64,000 nt of DNA from NCBI RefSeq assembly GCF_002499975.2, contig NZ_CP052766.1, forward strand, positions 744,001-808,000, read 5' to 3'. Under the pieces are notes generated by a model, which was not told where the DNA came from, did no database searches, and saw only the letters and a program-made list of their open reading frames with translations. Origin of the DNA: Alteromonas pelagimontana. Its GTDB lineage: Bacteria; Pseudomonadota; Gammaproteobacteria; Enterobacterales; Alteromonadaceae. This document shows positions 27,743 through 36,113 of the stretch, piece by piece (the stretch's first letter is position 1; every line of letters starts with the position of its first letter). The position numbers and the translations under genes are program-made.

Positions 27743-27849
27743 AATACGCGGGTTTTAGGGTATCTATAAAAATACGGGGGTATCCGGTAATGAGCAAAAA
27801 GTGTACTTTTTGGGTGGTTTAGCGCCCCTGCGTATTTTAAAAAATACCC
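27743..27849. promoter_or_regulatory. Repeat-rich upstream region of the surface lipoprotein
   Basis: Within the 413-base gap (27620-28032) there are two GGGTATC copies 20 bases apart (27758, 27778), AATACG at 27743 and 27771, CGTATT at 27831, and a palindrome AAAAAGTGTACTTTTT at 27796-27811. These look like operator sites for the gene starting at 27619. No coding gene is convincing in the gap; an 80-codon plus-strand frame here has no ribosome site. Confidence 0.35.
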
Positions 27850-28032
27850 AATGGTCTATTTTTCGTTGTGCAGATGAAAAGGTCGGTAGAGAAACGAGAT
27901 CTTGCGCAAATAACATTATTCGATTCTATGAAATGCCTTATAAGGTAAATGAGCAAGACGCCGCTATGAATTTTAAGCAACTTAAATGTAGTAAACTAAG
28001 ATTGGCTAGCGCTGAAGTGGGATCAATCGGAC

Positions 28033-28485
28033 TTAGGGGTTGAGCAACGCTCGCATGATGATGGCATCTTCAGTGCCATCCGCGGTAGGGTAATAACCTT
28101 TTCGAATTTCTTGCGTGACAAAGCCGAAATCACTATATAACGACAGCGCTGCCTTATTGCCCGAGCGTACCTCCAGCCAGATACTTGCCATATTGTGTTC
28201 TTTACTGTGAGTAACAACTTGTTTTAGTAGCGCTGTCCCCACTCCCCTGCGCTGATGATCTTTATCGATTGCGATATCCATTAACGTTGCTTCATCAGCA
28301 ACCAGTAAAAGCAGAGCGTAGCCGATGACACTGCCTTCCAGTGTAGCAACATAGGCACAATATGGCGCGTGGCTACAATCCTCAAACGTATTGAATGACC
28401 AGTGCCGGTAAACTGCGGCTTTATGAATTGCGTAGGCGGCGTGAAGTTGCTCGGGCATCATCAAAGAGACATTTACAGCTGTCAT
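28033..28485 (-). CDS. rimI: Ribosomal protein S18 alanine N-acetyltransferase
   Basis: A 150-residue GNAT acetyltransferase. The acetyl-CoA site is IDKDHQRRGVGTALLKQVVT, preceded by VADEATLMDIAI and followed by WLEVRSGNKAALSLYSDFGF, the family pattern of RimI including the NxxAxxLYxxxGF element. It acetylates the N-terminal alanine of S18 in E. coli. Its start overlaps the holD stop by 4 bases (ATGA), and holD-rimI is a conserved gammaproteobacterial pair, which supports both calls. Confidence 0.92.
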   Translation of the reverse strand: MTAVNVSLMMPEQLHAAYAIHKAAVYRHWSFNTFEDCSHAPYCAYVATLEGSVIGYALLLLVADEATLMDIAIDKDHQRRGVGTALLKQVVTHSKEHNMASIWLEVRSGNKAALSLYSDFGFVTQEIRKGYYPTADGTEDAIIMRALLNP

Positions 28486-29033
28486 TCTGCCTGGTCACCT
28501 AGCTGGCAGATTTTTTGCCACAGCAAACGTTTGTCTTGCGGGGTAAGCTTATCGGGTAACGCCGTCAGCACGATTTGATTGGCTTTGACACGTAACGCGC
28601 TGCCGGTAAACCACTGTAACGGCATGTCCTGAAGCTTATCATTGAGAGTTCGAATTACCTGCTCAACATCTTTACAGAAAGCGGCGTATTGCTGTTTCTG
28701 AACCTGGGTAAACGCTAGTTCAGAGGCCGCTGCGGGCACATTTTCCTTGGCAGGACGATTTTTTAACGTCGGTTGCGAAGCTGCATCTGAATGTTCTGAA
28801 CCTGCTAAAGCCGAACGTAGGCCAGCTAAACGTTGAGCACTGGTTTGCCGCGGTTTATCTTGCTGGGAAATAGGTTGACCAGGAGGAGTCAGGTTAACAG
28901 GATGCTTTTGATCTTGGGAAAGTTCAGATGTTGTTTGAAGCAAGCTAGTGTCACGTTTATCTTGAGATTCCCAAACACAAATGCCCATTTGTTGAAGGAC
29001 AGCGATTTGATATTGAGATAATAAACCTGACAT
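28482..29033 (-). CDS. holD: DNA polymerase III psi subunit
   Basis: A 183-residue protein. The N-terminus (YQIAVLQQMGICVWESQ) is the chi-binding segment conserved in HolD; the C-terminal region (LQWFTGSALRVKANQIVLTA, then KRLLWQKICQ) matches the end of the psi fold. Between them lies a Gln/Pro/Ser-rich linker (residues 40-110), longer than in E. coli, so the protein is larger than the 137-residue enterobacterial form. Psi links chi and SSB to the clamp loader. The overlap with rimI supports the assignment, since sequence conservation in this family is weak. Confidence 0.85.
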   Translation of the reverse strand: MSGLLSQYQIAVLQQMGICVWESQDKRDTSLLQTTSELSQDQKHPVNLTPPGQPISQQDKPRQTSAQRLAGLRSALAGSEHSDAASQPTLKNRPAKENVPAAASELAFTQVQKQQYAAFCKDVEQVIRTLNDKLQDMPLQWFTGSALRVKANQIVLTALPDKLTPQDKRLLWQKICQLGDQAE

Positions 29034-29100
29034 AACGCCTAATCAAAAAAACATTGTTTAACTATAGCGTACATAACATAAAGCGCAGACACAAGAAAAG

Positions 29101-29177
29101 TGGCAGGGGTGGAGGGACTCGAACCCCCAACCATCGGTTTTGGAGACCGCTGTTCTACCAATTCGAACTACACCCCT
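29101..29177 (-). tRNA. tRNA-Trp (anticodon CCA)
   Basis: On the minus strand the acceptor AGGGGTG pairs with CACCCCT, followed by G and an encoded CCA. The anticodon arm is GCGGT CTCCAAA ACCGA with anticodon CCA, and the T arm contains GTTCGAGT. It sits alone between holD and the thiamine operon. Confidence 0.97.
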
Positions 29178-29281
29178 AATGCGCTGTGCATTATACGTAT
29201 GACTTTTAAAAGGTAAAGCACTTTTGCTCTTAGTCAGCCTGTTTGCTCACCCTTTGTACAAAAGCTGTCAAGTTTCCGCAG

Positions 29282-30097
29282 TTACATTACAACAGGCGGC
29301 TCAATCGCTTTCCCTCTGCTTTTACCGAGTGCCGCCTGCCATAGTCTGTTAGTTACCTTCACCACTTGTGTTTGTAGCTTATAATGCTGAAAAACAACTT
29401 CAGACGGTATCTCACTGGCTTGAGCGTAGTGCTGGCAAAGCATGGATGATTCCGCTTCGGAAAACTCATTAACGGCACAACAACTTGCTAAATCGAAGTA
29501 ACGGTTACCCATTGCGCCGTACTCCCAATCTACAATAACGGGACCGGATACGTTTAATATGTGCCCCCAGGATAGATCGTTATGACAAAGGGTAAGCACG
29601 TCATCATCATTGAAATCTAAGTGTAAAGATTCATGCAATGCATGGGCTTCGTGAACTAATGGATCAACCGACGCTAAACCCGCACTTTCGATATAGTGAT
29701 CCCAGCGGCGTGTAAGCTCAAGCGGCTGAGCGGTAATAGGCTGGCGATGAATTGTGCTTAATATATTGGCAAGCACCTGTACCTTGTCGCGGTTGTCCTG
29801 GCTAATTGATAGATTAGGTTCAACCCACTCCTCTACCCATAGTCTGCCATCGTCACTTAACCATAATGGTTCGGGAGCGATGTGGCGATGGGCCAACTGC
29901 TCCTGCAAAACAAACTGGTGTAGCCGATTGATGCCGCTGAACACATCATCTCCAACCCATTTGACGGCAAATGTTCTGTCGCCGTCATGTAACCGATAAA
30001 CTTTATTTATTGCACCGCTTTGCAGCGTGCTCATTGAGGCCTCGTCGGACAACGCCAACACGGGGGTAAGTAACTTAATTAAAGACTCTTGTTGCAT
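29282..30097 (-). CDS. Thiamine-kinase-like phosphotransferase of the thiamine operon
   Basis: A 271-residue APH/choline kinase-fold protein. QSGAINKVYRL is the nucleotide loop, and TFAVKWVGDD holds the phosphate-binding lysine. The catalytic loop is LCHNDLSWGHIL, followed by VIVDWEYGAMGNRYFDLA with the second metal aspartate. The Brenner motif usually reads HxDxxxxN; here the last residue is His, so Mg binding may differ. As the last gene of a TPP-riboswitch operon it most likely phosphorylates imported thiamine, as ThiK does. I start at ATG 30097 (GGAAAG 7 bases upstream), overlapping pnuT by 23 bases, and not at the far upstream in-frame ATG. Confidence 0.8.
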   Translation of the reverse strand: MQQESLIKLLTPVLALSDEASMSTLQSGAINKVYRLHDGDRTFAVKWVGDDVFSGINRLHQFVLQEQLAHRHIAPEPLWLSDDGRLWVEEWVEPNLSISQDNRDKVQVLANILSTIHRQPITAQPLELTRRWDHYIESAGLASVDPLVHEAHALHESLHLDFNDDDVLTLCHNDLSWGHILNVSGPVIVDWEYGAMGNRYFDLASCCAVNEFSEAESSMLCQHYAQASEIPSEVVFQHYKLQTQVVKVTNRLWQAALGKSRGKAIEPPVVM

Positions 30098-30692
30098 GTT
30101 GCACTTTCCATTGCTGCTGCCATTGGTAGTATCCGTAAACAGAGAAAACGACATATCCGGCAAATAAACATGCAGAAAGTAGCAAACCACTTTGTGCATA
30201 CAAATACGCCGACGCAATGTTTATAAAAAACCAATACAACCAATTTTGCAACACTTTATGTGCAACCATGAACGTGGTGACCACGCTTAGCACTTGGATA
30301 CTGGCATCTAGCCACAGGTGATCGCTGTTAAATTGACCTTCTGCCAGCCTGGACAACCCCCATGCCAACAGCAGCAAAGCCGGAACAATAAACAAGTGAT
30401 ACCACCAAGGCCAGTTATGTAATGGTCGTGATTCACTGCGGTCCTTGCCCCAATGATAATAGCCATAACCGGCCATTATCATATAAAAAACGTTCAGTGC
30501 CGCCTGAAACGGTAACGTAACCTGCCAAAACAACCAGGTGTAGATTGCCGTGCTTAAAAAAGCGCACAACCAGCACCACGCGTTTTGCCGCGCAGCCAAC
30601 CATACGTATCCCAGTGCAAGAATGACTGCCATCCATTCAAGCAAGGAAGTAGCCGCAAGTTGTGCAATAAATGCATCAGCGGGATTATTCAT
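30075..30692 (-). CDS. pnuT: PnuT thiamine permease (PnuC family)
   Basis: A 205-residue inner-membrane protein with about seven hydrophobic segments. LEWMAVILALGYVWLAARQN opens the family; WCWLCAFLSTAIYTWLFW and NWLYWFFINIASAYLYAQSG are conserved PnuC segments. PnuC members carry vitamins by facilitated diffusion and rely on a kinase to trap them. The TPP riboswitch upstream and the kinase gene downstream make thiamine the likely substrate. The start at 30692 overlaps the previous stop by 8 bases, and the end overlaps the kinase gene, so translation is probably coupled. Confidence 0.88.
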   Translation of the reverse strand: MNNPADAFIAQLAATSLLEWMAVILALGYVWLAARQNAWCWLCAFLSTAIYTWLFWQVTLPFQAALNVFYMIMAGYGYYHWGKDRSESRPLHNWPWWYHLFIVPALLLLAWGLSRLAEGQFNSDHLWLDASIQVLSVVTTFMVAHKVLQNWLYWFFINIASAYLYAQSGLLLSACLFAGYVVFSVYGYYQWQQQWKVQHATRVFN

Positions 30693-30954
30693 CCTCGTCC
30701 TTGCGCGCTTGCATGGCATCAAAATTTAGAAATTTAGCAACAAAGATAGCCTGCCCCACCGCTTCGTGGGTAGCCTGCATTTCTTTGCCTAAAATCGTCA
30801 TTACGTTTTGATAATCACCGGATATTTGTGTGCTGGTCGAGCAAGTTGTCACCTGTATATCGTCGTAACTGTTCAGTCGATGGATAAACGCTTTTATTGG
30901 CGCTACAAATTCATTTACTAACGGGTATAAAGAAATTTCAACCATTACCTGCAT
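30685..30954 (-). CDS. YkoF/MTH1187-like thiamine-binding protein
   Basis: An 89-residue ferredoxin-like protein: VMVEISLYPLVNEFVAPIKA, a DDIQVTTCSTSTQISGDY middle, then a helical end. It resembles a single domain of the YkoF/thiamine-binding PF01910 group. It has no signal peptide, so it should be cytosolic. It lies 12 bases after the outer-membrane receptor gene and overlaps pnuT by 8 bases. A role in binding thiamine or its hydroxymethylpyrimidine part is inferred from family and operon. Confidence 0.7.
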   Translation of the reverse strand: MQVMVEISLYPLVNEFVAPIKAFIHRLNSYDDIQVTTCSTSTQISGDYQNVMTILGKEMQATHEAVGQAIFVAKFLNFDAMQARKDEDE

Positions 30955-30966
30955 AAGCTTTACTCC

Positions 30967-33021
30967 TTAAAATTGATATTTAACTGTGATGCCGTACTGT
31001 CTGCCGTCACCTAACTGATAATAGGATTCTGCAATACCATCCCATTGACGAGGATCATTCTCGAAGCTAAAGCCGCGTGTATAATAGGTGCGATCAAAGG
31101 CGTTATTTACCCAAAGCGTGGCAGTCCAGGCATCTAACAGCCAGCTTATTTCACTATTAACTAACGTTGTAGAAGGAGAAGCCAACGCGTTCCCGTCGGA
31201 AAAACGGAAACTGTCTTTATAATCCACATCGACCCGCCATACCCAATCCGGTGCCACCCAAAGCTCGCTGAAGATATTGGCAGTATACGACGGCGCCTGG
31301 GCCTGCTCACGTTTATCAACTTGCTCGCCTTTCGCATTGGTATAACTTTCAAAGGTAGCATCGAGATAACCCAGGCTTCCTTGAAGCTGCCACACTTGTG
31401 TGGCCTGCCAGCCGAGTTCAAGTTCAATGCCGCGGTTGGTGCCGATTTGCGCGTTGCCAATGATATCAATGAACCCTTCAGAACCATCCTCGCGTTTCAC
31501 TATCTGATAATCGCTTATCTGGGTGTCTTCCCGGTCCATATGAAAAACGGCAGCCCGCAAAGTAAGATCAGGCGTAAAAACGTGCCCCTTATAGCCAACT
31601 TCATAGTTCCAATTGAACTCCGCATCGTAAAAACGCTGACCTGTTGGCAGGCGGCTATCGGGATTAATCCCTGCGCCTTTATATCCCCGAGAAATGCTGC
31701 CGTACCAGAAATGTCTTCCCTGAACGTAGTTGAGCGCCAGTTTTCCGCCAGTCATATCGCTATCGTAAGCGTTTTCTATACCGTCGCTGTCAACATAGTC
31801 AAAGGCATAATTTTCGATGCGTACTCCGGCTAAAAGCGACAAACCCTCACTCAACTGTGTTTGGGTATCAAAATACACAGCTTTGGTTGTGGGTTGATAA
31901 GTGCTGTTAAAGGGCGATTCCAGATACGTGTACTGACGCAGTAGATCTTCTTCAGATTCCTTATAAAATGCGCCCACCAGCCACTGGGTTCTACCGGAAA
32001 ATAAAGCAGCCTGCGGACTTGAGGTGAATCGTATTTCAGCCGTACTGGTTGCGACGTCTCTGAAATAACTGTCAACTGATACATAAGTTTCAGGATGAAA
32101 TTCTGGATATGTCCAGTCTTCGTCGTAACCATATGCGATATCGTGAGAGGCGTGAGTGAGAATGACCGCCAAGTCGCCTGCGTAGGTTTGTGTTTGGCTT
32201 TTAAGGCTAACGGCGTTGGTGCGTTGTGTATCGTAACCAGGGGCATCGGAGCGTGTGTTACGATTATTTTCCAGAGAAAAAACGTCATAACCGTTATCAA
32301 TATCGTACCAGCGGTAATTAATAGCCAGTGACGAGTCCGCGGAAACATCCCAGTTCACCGCCAAACGTGCAGCTGATTCATCAATGTTGTCAGTATCTTC
32401 CCGGTTAAGGTAAGTGTTGTTGACAAAACCATCACTTTTATTCTGCATGACTGCAGCACGATAGTTAACATTTTCTGTAATGCTGTCGCCGTGAGCCGCT
32501 TCTATCCGATAGGTGTCTTTATTCCCTAAACGAAACAGCGCGTAGCCTGAAGGGTCCGCAGCAGGCTGGCGGCTAACCACTTTTACGGCGCCAGCCAGTG
32601 CTCCGGTACCAAAAAGCGTCGCTTGCGGACCGCGATATACCTCAACCTGCTGGGTATCAAATAATACCCCCGCAGCAGCAAGACCAGAAAAATCGAATTC
32701 ATCAACTAAAAAGCTCACCGACGGATTAATAGGTTCTGCAAACTGGCTGCGTTCTCCAATCCCCCGGATTTGAATAAAGCGCCCGCGCGATGCTCCGGTA
32801 GAAAAATTTACGTTCGGAGCAATATTTAGCATGCTGTCAATATGATCGGCTTGTCTGCTGGCCAGGCGAGCCTCTCCTACTACCGACGCACTGGTACTAA
32901 GCTGGTCCAGCGTAGCCTGACGAAAATCGCCGGTTACGGTAATGCGTTCTAAGTCCGCTTCCTGAGCAACGGCGCTGAACGATAAGCAAAATAAGGAAAG
33001 TGAAATAACGTTTTTGTTCAT
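30967..33021 (-). CDS. TonB-dependent outer-membrane thiamine receptor
   Basis: A 684-residue receptor. The signal peptide is MNKNVISLSLFCLSFSAVAQ, and the TonB box is LERITVTG directly after it. The plug domain follows (residues about 35-150: VVGEARLASRQADHIDSMLN, IQIRGIG-like segment and VEVYRGPQATLFGTGALAGA), then the 22-strand barrel ending in RQYGITVKYQF with a terminal Phe. The TPP riboswitch directly upstream fixes thiamine or a thiamine precursor as the likely ligand. It probably works with the TonB2 system at 39229-44187. First gene of the four-gene operon. Confidence 0.9.
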   Translation of the reverse strand: MNKNVISLSLFCLSFSAVAQEADLERITVTGDFRQATLDQLSTSASVVGEARLASRQADHIDSMLNIAPNVNFSTGASRGRFIQIRGIGERSQFAEPINPSVSFLVDEFDFSGLAAAGVLFDTQQVEVYRGPQATLFGTGALAGAVKVVSRQPAADPSGYALFRLGNKDTYRIEAAHGDSITENVNYRAAVMQNKSDGFVNNTYLNREDTDNIDESAARLAVNWDVSADSSLAINYRWYDIDNGYDVFSLENNRNTRSDAPGYDTQRTNAVSLKSQTQTYAGDLAVILTHASHDIAYGYDEDWTYPEFHPETYVSVDSYFRDVATSTAEIRFTSSPQAALFSGRTQWLVGAFYKESEEDLLRQYTYLESPFNSTYQPTTKAVYFDTQTQLSEGLSLLAGVRIENYAFDYVDSDGIENAYDSDMTGGKLALNYVQGRHFWYGSISRGYKGAGINPDSRLPTGQRFYDAEFNWNYEVGYKGHVFTPDLTLRAAVFHMDREDTQISDYQIVKREDGSEGFIDIIGNAQIGTNRGIELELGWQATQVWQLQGSLGYLDATFESYTNAKGEQVDKREQAQAPSYTANIFSELWVAPDWVWRVDVDYKDSFRFSDGNALASPSTTLVNSEISWLLDAWTATLWVNNAFDRTYYTRGFSFENDPRQWDGIAESYYQLGDGRQYGITVKYQF

Positions 33022-33023
33022 CT

Positions 33024-33054
33024 GGATCTCTTGACTGTTTCAGTTAAAAGATCC
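33024..33054 (-). promoter_or_regulatory. Ribosome-site hairpin of the thiamine operon (expression platform)
   Basis: GGATCT and AGATCC pair, with an inner ACTG/CAGT stem, and the 3' arm lies across the AGAG ribosome site two bases before the start codon at 33021. This suits translational shut-off by the TPP aptamer upstream. Confidence 0.5.
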
Positions 33055-33084
33055 GGCTTTACGGCAGGTGAATTGGCTGTTTAA

Positions 33085-33178
33085 TGAGACACCATCCCTA
33101 CGCCGGTATTATCCGGATCAGGTTTAAGGGTTCCCATTTACATAGATCTCAGCCAGTTACGGCACCCCTTGGTTGCGC
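33085..33178 (-). promoter_or_regulatory. TPP riboswitch (THI element)
   Basis: Read on the minus strand the aptamer has all conserved parts: AAGGGGTGCC, CTGGCTGAGA, then ACCTGATCCGGATAATACC and GGCGTAGGGATGG. It should bind thiamine pyrophosphate and lower expression of the four downstream genes when the cell is replete. Confidence 0.96.
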
Positions 33179-33251
33179 TGAAAACCGTAGTAATCAGCAA
33201 GGGCAGAGTCTATCAGGATAAGGTAATTCGTCAAGATGATTGAGTTAGCAC

Positions 33252-33285
33252 AAAAGAAAACGCCCGCTAAAGTGACGTGCGGGCG
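33252..33285 (-). terminator. Terminator of the PEP-CTERM protein gene
   Basis: On the minus strand CGCCCGC and GCGGGCG form a perfect 7-bp stem followed by TTTTCTTTT, 24 bases after the stop at 33309. It also separates this gene from the thiamine riboswitch. Confidence 0.85.
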
Positions 33286-33308
33286 AAATAGTGGTCTTAC
33301 GACCCATT

Positions 33309-33962
33309 TTACTGGCGTCTAGTGCGCCATCCAATTAATCCTATTCCGAAAAGTGCTAGTGCCATGGCGGTGGGTTCACTTACTTCCGAAATAGAAACGC
33401 CTTTGAAGCTCACATTCATGTCACCACAGCCATTCCGGTTGTCACAATCGTTGATAAAAATTACATCAGTGATGTTACCTGATGTAAATTCACCTAGCAT
33501 AATGGAGAACGTCTGCCATGTGCCCGAATTGGTGTAGTTAAAATCCTGGAGTCCAAAGGTCTGCGTACCCGCTAGTTCAAAGGTACGAGAACTGTCGTTA
33601 TCCTGAACAGATTTGGAATAGTCCGCTAACCAGATACCCGCAATTTCTGAATATGCGGAATCAGAGGCGCCCTTCATTTTGAAATCAAAGTTCAGGACAT
33701 AATCATTTTGGTCTTTAATTGGATTCAGTGCAGAAATACCAAATGCATCGGCAAGGTTTACCCCAACCCACGTATTTTCAGTTAAAGATAAAACTTCTCC
33801 TGCCGCGCCCGACGTAAAATAATTGCCATGATTTTGCGTTGAATGAGCGGTTAGAGAAATTGCGTCAAAGTTAAACGGTGAGGTCTGGATGACATCTGCG
33901 TTAACAGAAGTCGCCGCTAACAAAGAAGCCATAATGGCTGTGGCTTTAATGCTTTTTCTCAT
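33309..33962 (-). CDS. PEP-CTERM sorting domain exoprotein
   Basis: A 217-residue secreted protein: signal peptide MRKSIKATAIMASLLAATSVNA, a beta-rich body with the cysteine pair CDNRNGC, and a C-terminal sorting signal. The tail reads SEPTAMALALFGIGLIGWRTRR: a PEP-type motif (SEPT), one hydrophobic helix and a basic end, the target of exosortase EpsH. Such proteins usually belong to extracellular polysaccharide or biofilm systems. No exosortase gene is in the window. I start at ATG 33962 with AAGGATG upstream, because the frame open upstream of it lacks a signal peptide. It is divergent from the AraC-HDOD regulator. Confidence 0.8.
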   Translation of the reverse strand: MRKSIKATAIMASLLAATSVNADVIQTSPFNFDAISLTAHSTQNHGNYFTSGAAGEVLSLTENTWVGVNLADAFGISALNPIKDQNDYVLNFDFKMKGASDSAYSEIAGIWLADYSKSVQDNDSSRTFELAGTQTFGLQDFNYTNSGTWQTFSIMLGEFTSGNITDVIFINDCDNRNGCGDMNVSFKGVSISEVSEPTAMALALFGIGLIGWRTRRQ

Positions 33963-34147
33963 TTTTTCATCCTTAGCAGTATTACTACAATTAATGATAC
34001 TATCGTGCATTATGCGTTTGGCGCCCTTAATCAATAAGATCCGAGGCGTTCCGTCCTTGCTGCACGAAAAGTTTGCCGTTAAATAATCGGCTTATTTTTA
34101 CCGGCCAACTTTAGATGTATGGTAAGGAATGGGCGGGAAAGGAAAAA

Positions 34148-34178
34148 GGACACTTTTGGTTTTAAAATGGGACACTTT
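34148..34178. promoter_or_regulatory. Direct repeat GGACACTTT, spaced 22 bp
   Basis: GGACACTTT occurs at 34148-34156 and again at 34170-34178, exactly 22 bases apart, two turns of the helix on one face. AraC-type proteins bind such direct repeats. It lies 106 bases before the AraC-HDOD start and 186 bases upstream of the divergent PEP-CTERM gene. Confidence 0.5.
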
Positions 34179-34283
34179 CGATTTCAGCGAGCAACTGGGT
34201 CGGTGACTGCTTACAAACGCTTAAAAGTTTACGCAAATCAGCTTGCGGTATGATGAATAATAAATTCCAGGCAAGGAGCGAAT

Positions 34284-36077
34284 GTGCAATATAAAGGGCT
34301 ATTTTGGTCTGCTATTCTACGATCTCTACTCAGCTTACGCCGTGATATCGGGCTGAGCGACAATGGTGATGACCAGGTACTCAGTAACTTGAGTGATATC
34401 GAGCAGGGTCAGTTTGAAGACAGTTATCTAAACGCATTGCTCACTCAGCTTTGTCCTGTGGATCAGCGGACATGTATCGGCAAGTCACTGATAGGCTATT
34501 TTGACTTTAATAAAATGGGCAATTTAGTGGTCTTGCTCACTGCCTGCAAAAATATTGAAGATGCACTATCCATTCTTTCCGTTCACTATCGCGATCTTTT
34601 TGACGCAAATAGCCAATTTGAAATTGCCGATGGAACGAGCGATTCCCTTCTAATATCGTGGCGCGAACCGGGCGTTGGATTAATGGCCCAAATACAGATT
34701 TATTTTCTGTTTACTTTGTTCAGACATTTAGCTGGGCGACAGTTTGATTTTGCCCAAATGTCCGCTCCTGCTAATCCTGCATCTTCCCCTGCTTCCCTGC
34801 TCGCCCCCCTAAGTCAAGCGGCGATATTACCCGATGATCAGATTAAGCTGCTGTTGGATAAAAAGTGGTTAACTCAACCTTCTTTTTACTATAGCGCGCA
34901 GATGAAAAAGATGCTGGAAGCCACTCTTGCGGCACCGGAGACTGCACCTTTAAAACAACAAATCCGGAATGCGTTCCTGCAAGCCTCCAGCCCTGCCAGG
35001 ATCCGAGCGGAATGGGTTGCCTCTCAACTAGGCCAGACAGAATCTGCTTTTCGCCGGCAGTTGCGGCAGGAAAACATTTCTTTTAGCGCGCTTCTCAAAG
35101 ATTATATTCATGATAAGTCGTGCCAGTACTTAATCGCTGGCGAAAAAACAGAAGACACCGCGCATTTGTTAGGGTTTTCCGACCGACGATCTTTTGAAAG
35201 GAGTTTCAAGGAACACGCCGGGATTAGCGCAGGCCAGGTTCGGCAACTGGGCAGCAGAATGCGCTTTCAACGAGGTAACAGCAATTTACTTGATGTGGTG
35301 GAAAATCTGCCGCCACTACCGGCAACAATTCAATCGTTACTTGCTCTTGATGATGAACAGATGACGCTTCCCCGTGTGGTGGAATTGGTTGAACGGGACC
35401 CCATTTTTCAGGCCCATATTATGAGTAAGGCCAGCCGTGCTATCTACGGCTTGGCGCCACAAACGCTGGAACAGGCAATAGGCAGAAATCTGGGCCTTGG
35501 CAACATTAAACATCTCGCTGTTATTTTTGCTGCGCAGCAGTTACTTACCACTCAATGTCGGTTCAGTAATATTCAGCAGTTGACGGACGCGATGCTACTC
35601 AGTCAGACGATATTTTCTAAGCTATACAGCTTTGCCGGTGTTCCCGAAGACGACAAGGAAATTGTGCGTCAGTTGATTCTTTTCGGCCTGTTGTCACTAT
35701 TTCTGGTCTTTCATGAAGACTGTGTTATTGCAGATGGCGCTTTGACTTTATGGGAACAGTCGCAATCTCTAACGCAGTTCAATACGGCACTTTATGATGA
35801 ATTCGGACTGTGTCTGTATGGTGCAACATCACTGATGCTGTTGCGCTGGGGCTTTAAAAACGAGGTTAATCAGCAGCTTTGGAAACTCTGCCAGATGAAC
35901 AGTCTTCCCTCTTCAGATTTAGTGCATGAGCGTATTTTAGTTAGTCATAATGTGGCGTTTACCGCAATGGTGTTTACCAATGCGGCAAATAGTGAACAAC
36001 GTTATCCTCAACTGTCGCCAGCAGAGTTAGACACAGTAGATGAAATACTGGCCTTATGGAAAGCACCCGCCACGTAA
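34284..36077 (+). CDS. AraC-type DNA-binding / HDOD fusion regulator
   Basis: A 597-residue protein in three parts. Residues about 20-200 look like the arabinose-binding-type N-terminal domain of OruR/ArgR-like AraC regulators. Residues about 235-320 are the double helix-turn-helix: IRAEWVASQLGQTESAFRRQ, then TAHLLGFSDRRSFERSFKEH. Residues about 340-540 form an HDOD domain: VVENLPPLPATIQSLLALDD, RVVELVERDPIFQAHIMSKA, then LEQAIGRNLGLGNIKHLAV. HDOD modules join signalling to motility or surface life. The start is GTG with AAGGAG 5 bases before it; the ATG two bases earlier is in another frame. The fusion is unusual. Confidence 0.75.
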   Translation: MQYKGLFWSAILRSLLSLRRDIGLSDNGDDQVLSNLSDIEQGQFEDSYLNALLTQLCPVDQRTCIGKSLIGYFDFNKMGNLVVLLTACKNIEDALSILSVHYRDLFDANSQFEIADGTSDSLLISWREPGVGLMAQIQIYFLFTLFRHLAGRQFDFAQMSAPANPASSPASLLAPLSQAAILPDDQIKLLLDKKWLTQPSFYYSAQMKKMLEATLAAPETAPLKQQIRNAFLQASSPARIRAEWVASQLGQTESAFRRQLRQENISFSALLKDYIHDKSCQYLIAGEKTEDTAHLLGFSDRRSFERSFKEHAGISAGQVRQLGSRMRFQRGNSNLLDVVENLPPLPATIQSLLALDDEQMTLPRVVELVERDPIFQAHIMSKASRAIYGLAPQTLEQAIGRNLGLGNIKHLAVIFAAQQLLTTQCRFSNIQQLTDAMLLSQTIFSKLYSFAGVPEDDKEIVRQLILFGLLSLFLVFHEDCVIADGALTLWEQSQSLTQFNTALYDEFGLCLYGATSLMLLRWGFKNEVNQQLWKLCQMNSLPSSDLVHERILVSHNVAFTAMVFTNAANSEQRYPQLSPAELDTVDEILALWKAPAT

Positions 36078-36113
36078 TACTCATCCGCTTTCACGTGTGC
36101 TCACTCAGAGTGA

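Noticed and set aside
27801..28043. 80-codon frame between lipoprotein and rimI genes
   Set aside because: There is no ribosome site, no recognisable product, and it crosses the regulatory palindromes.
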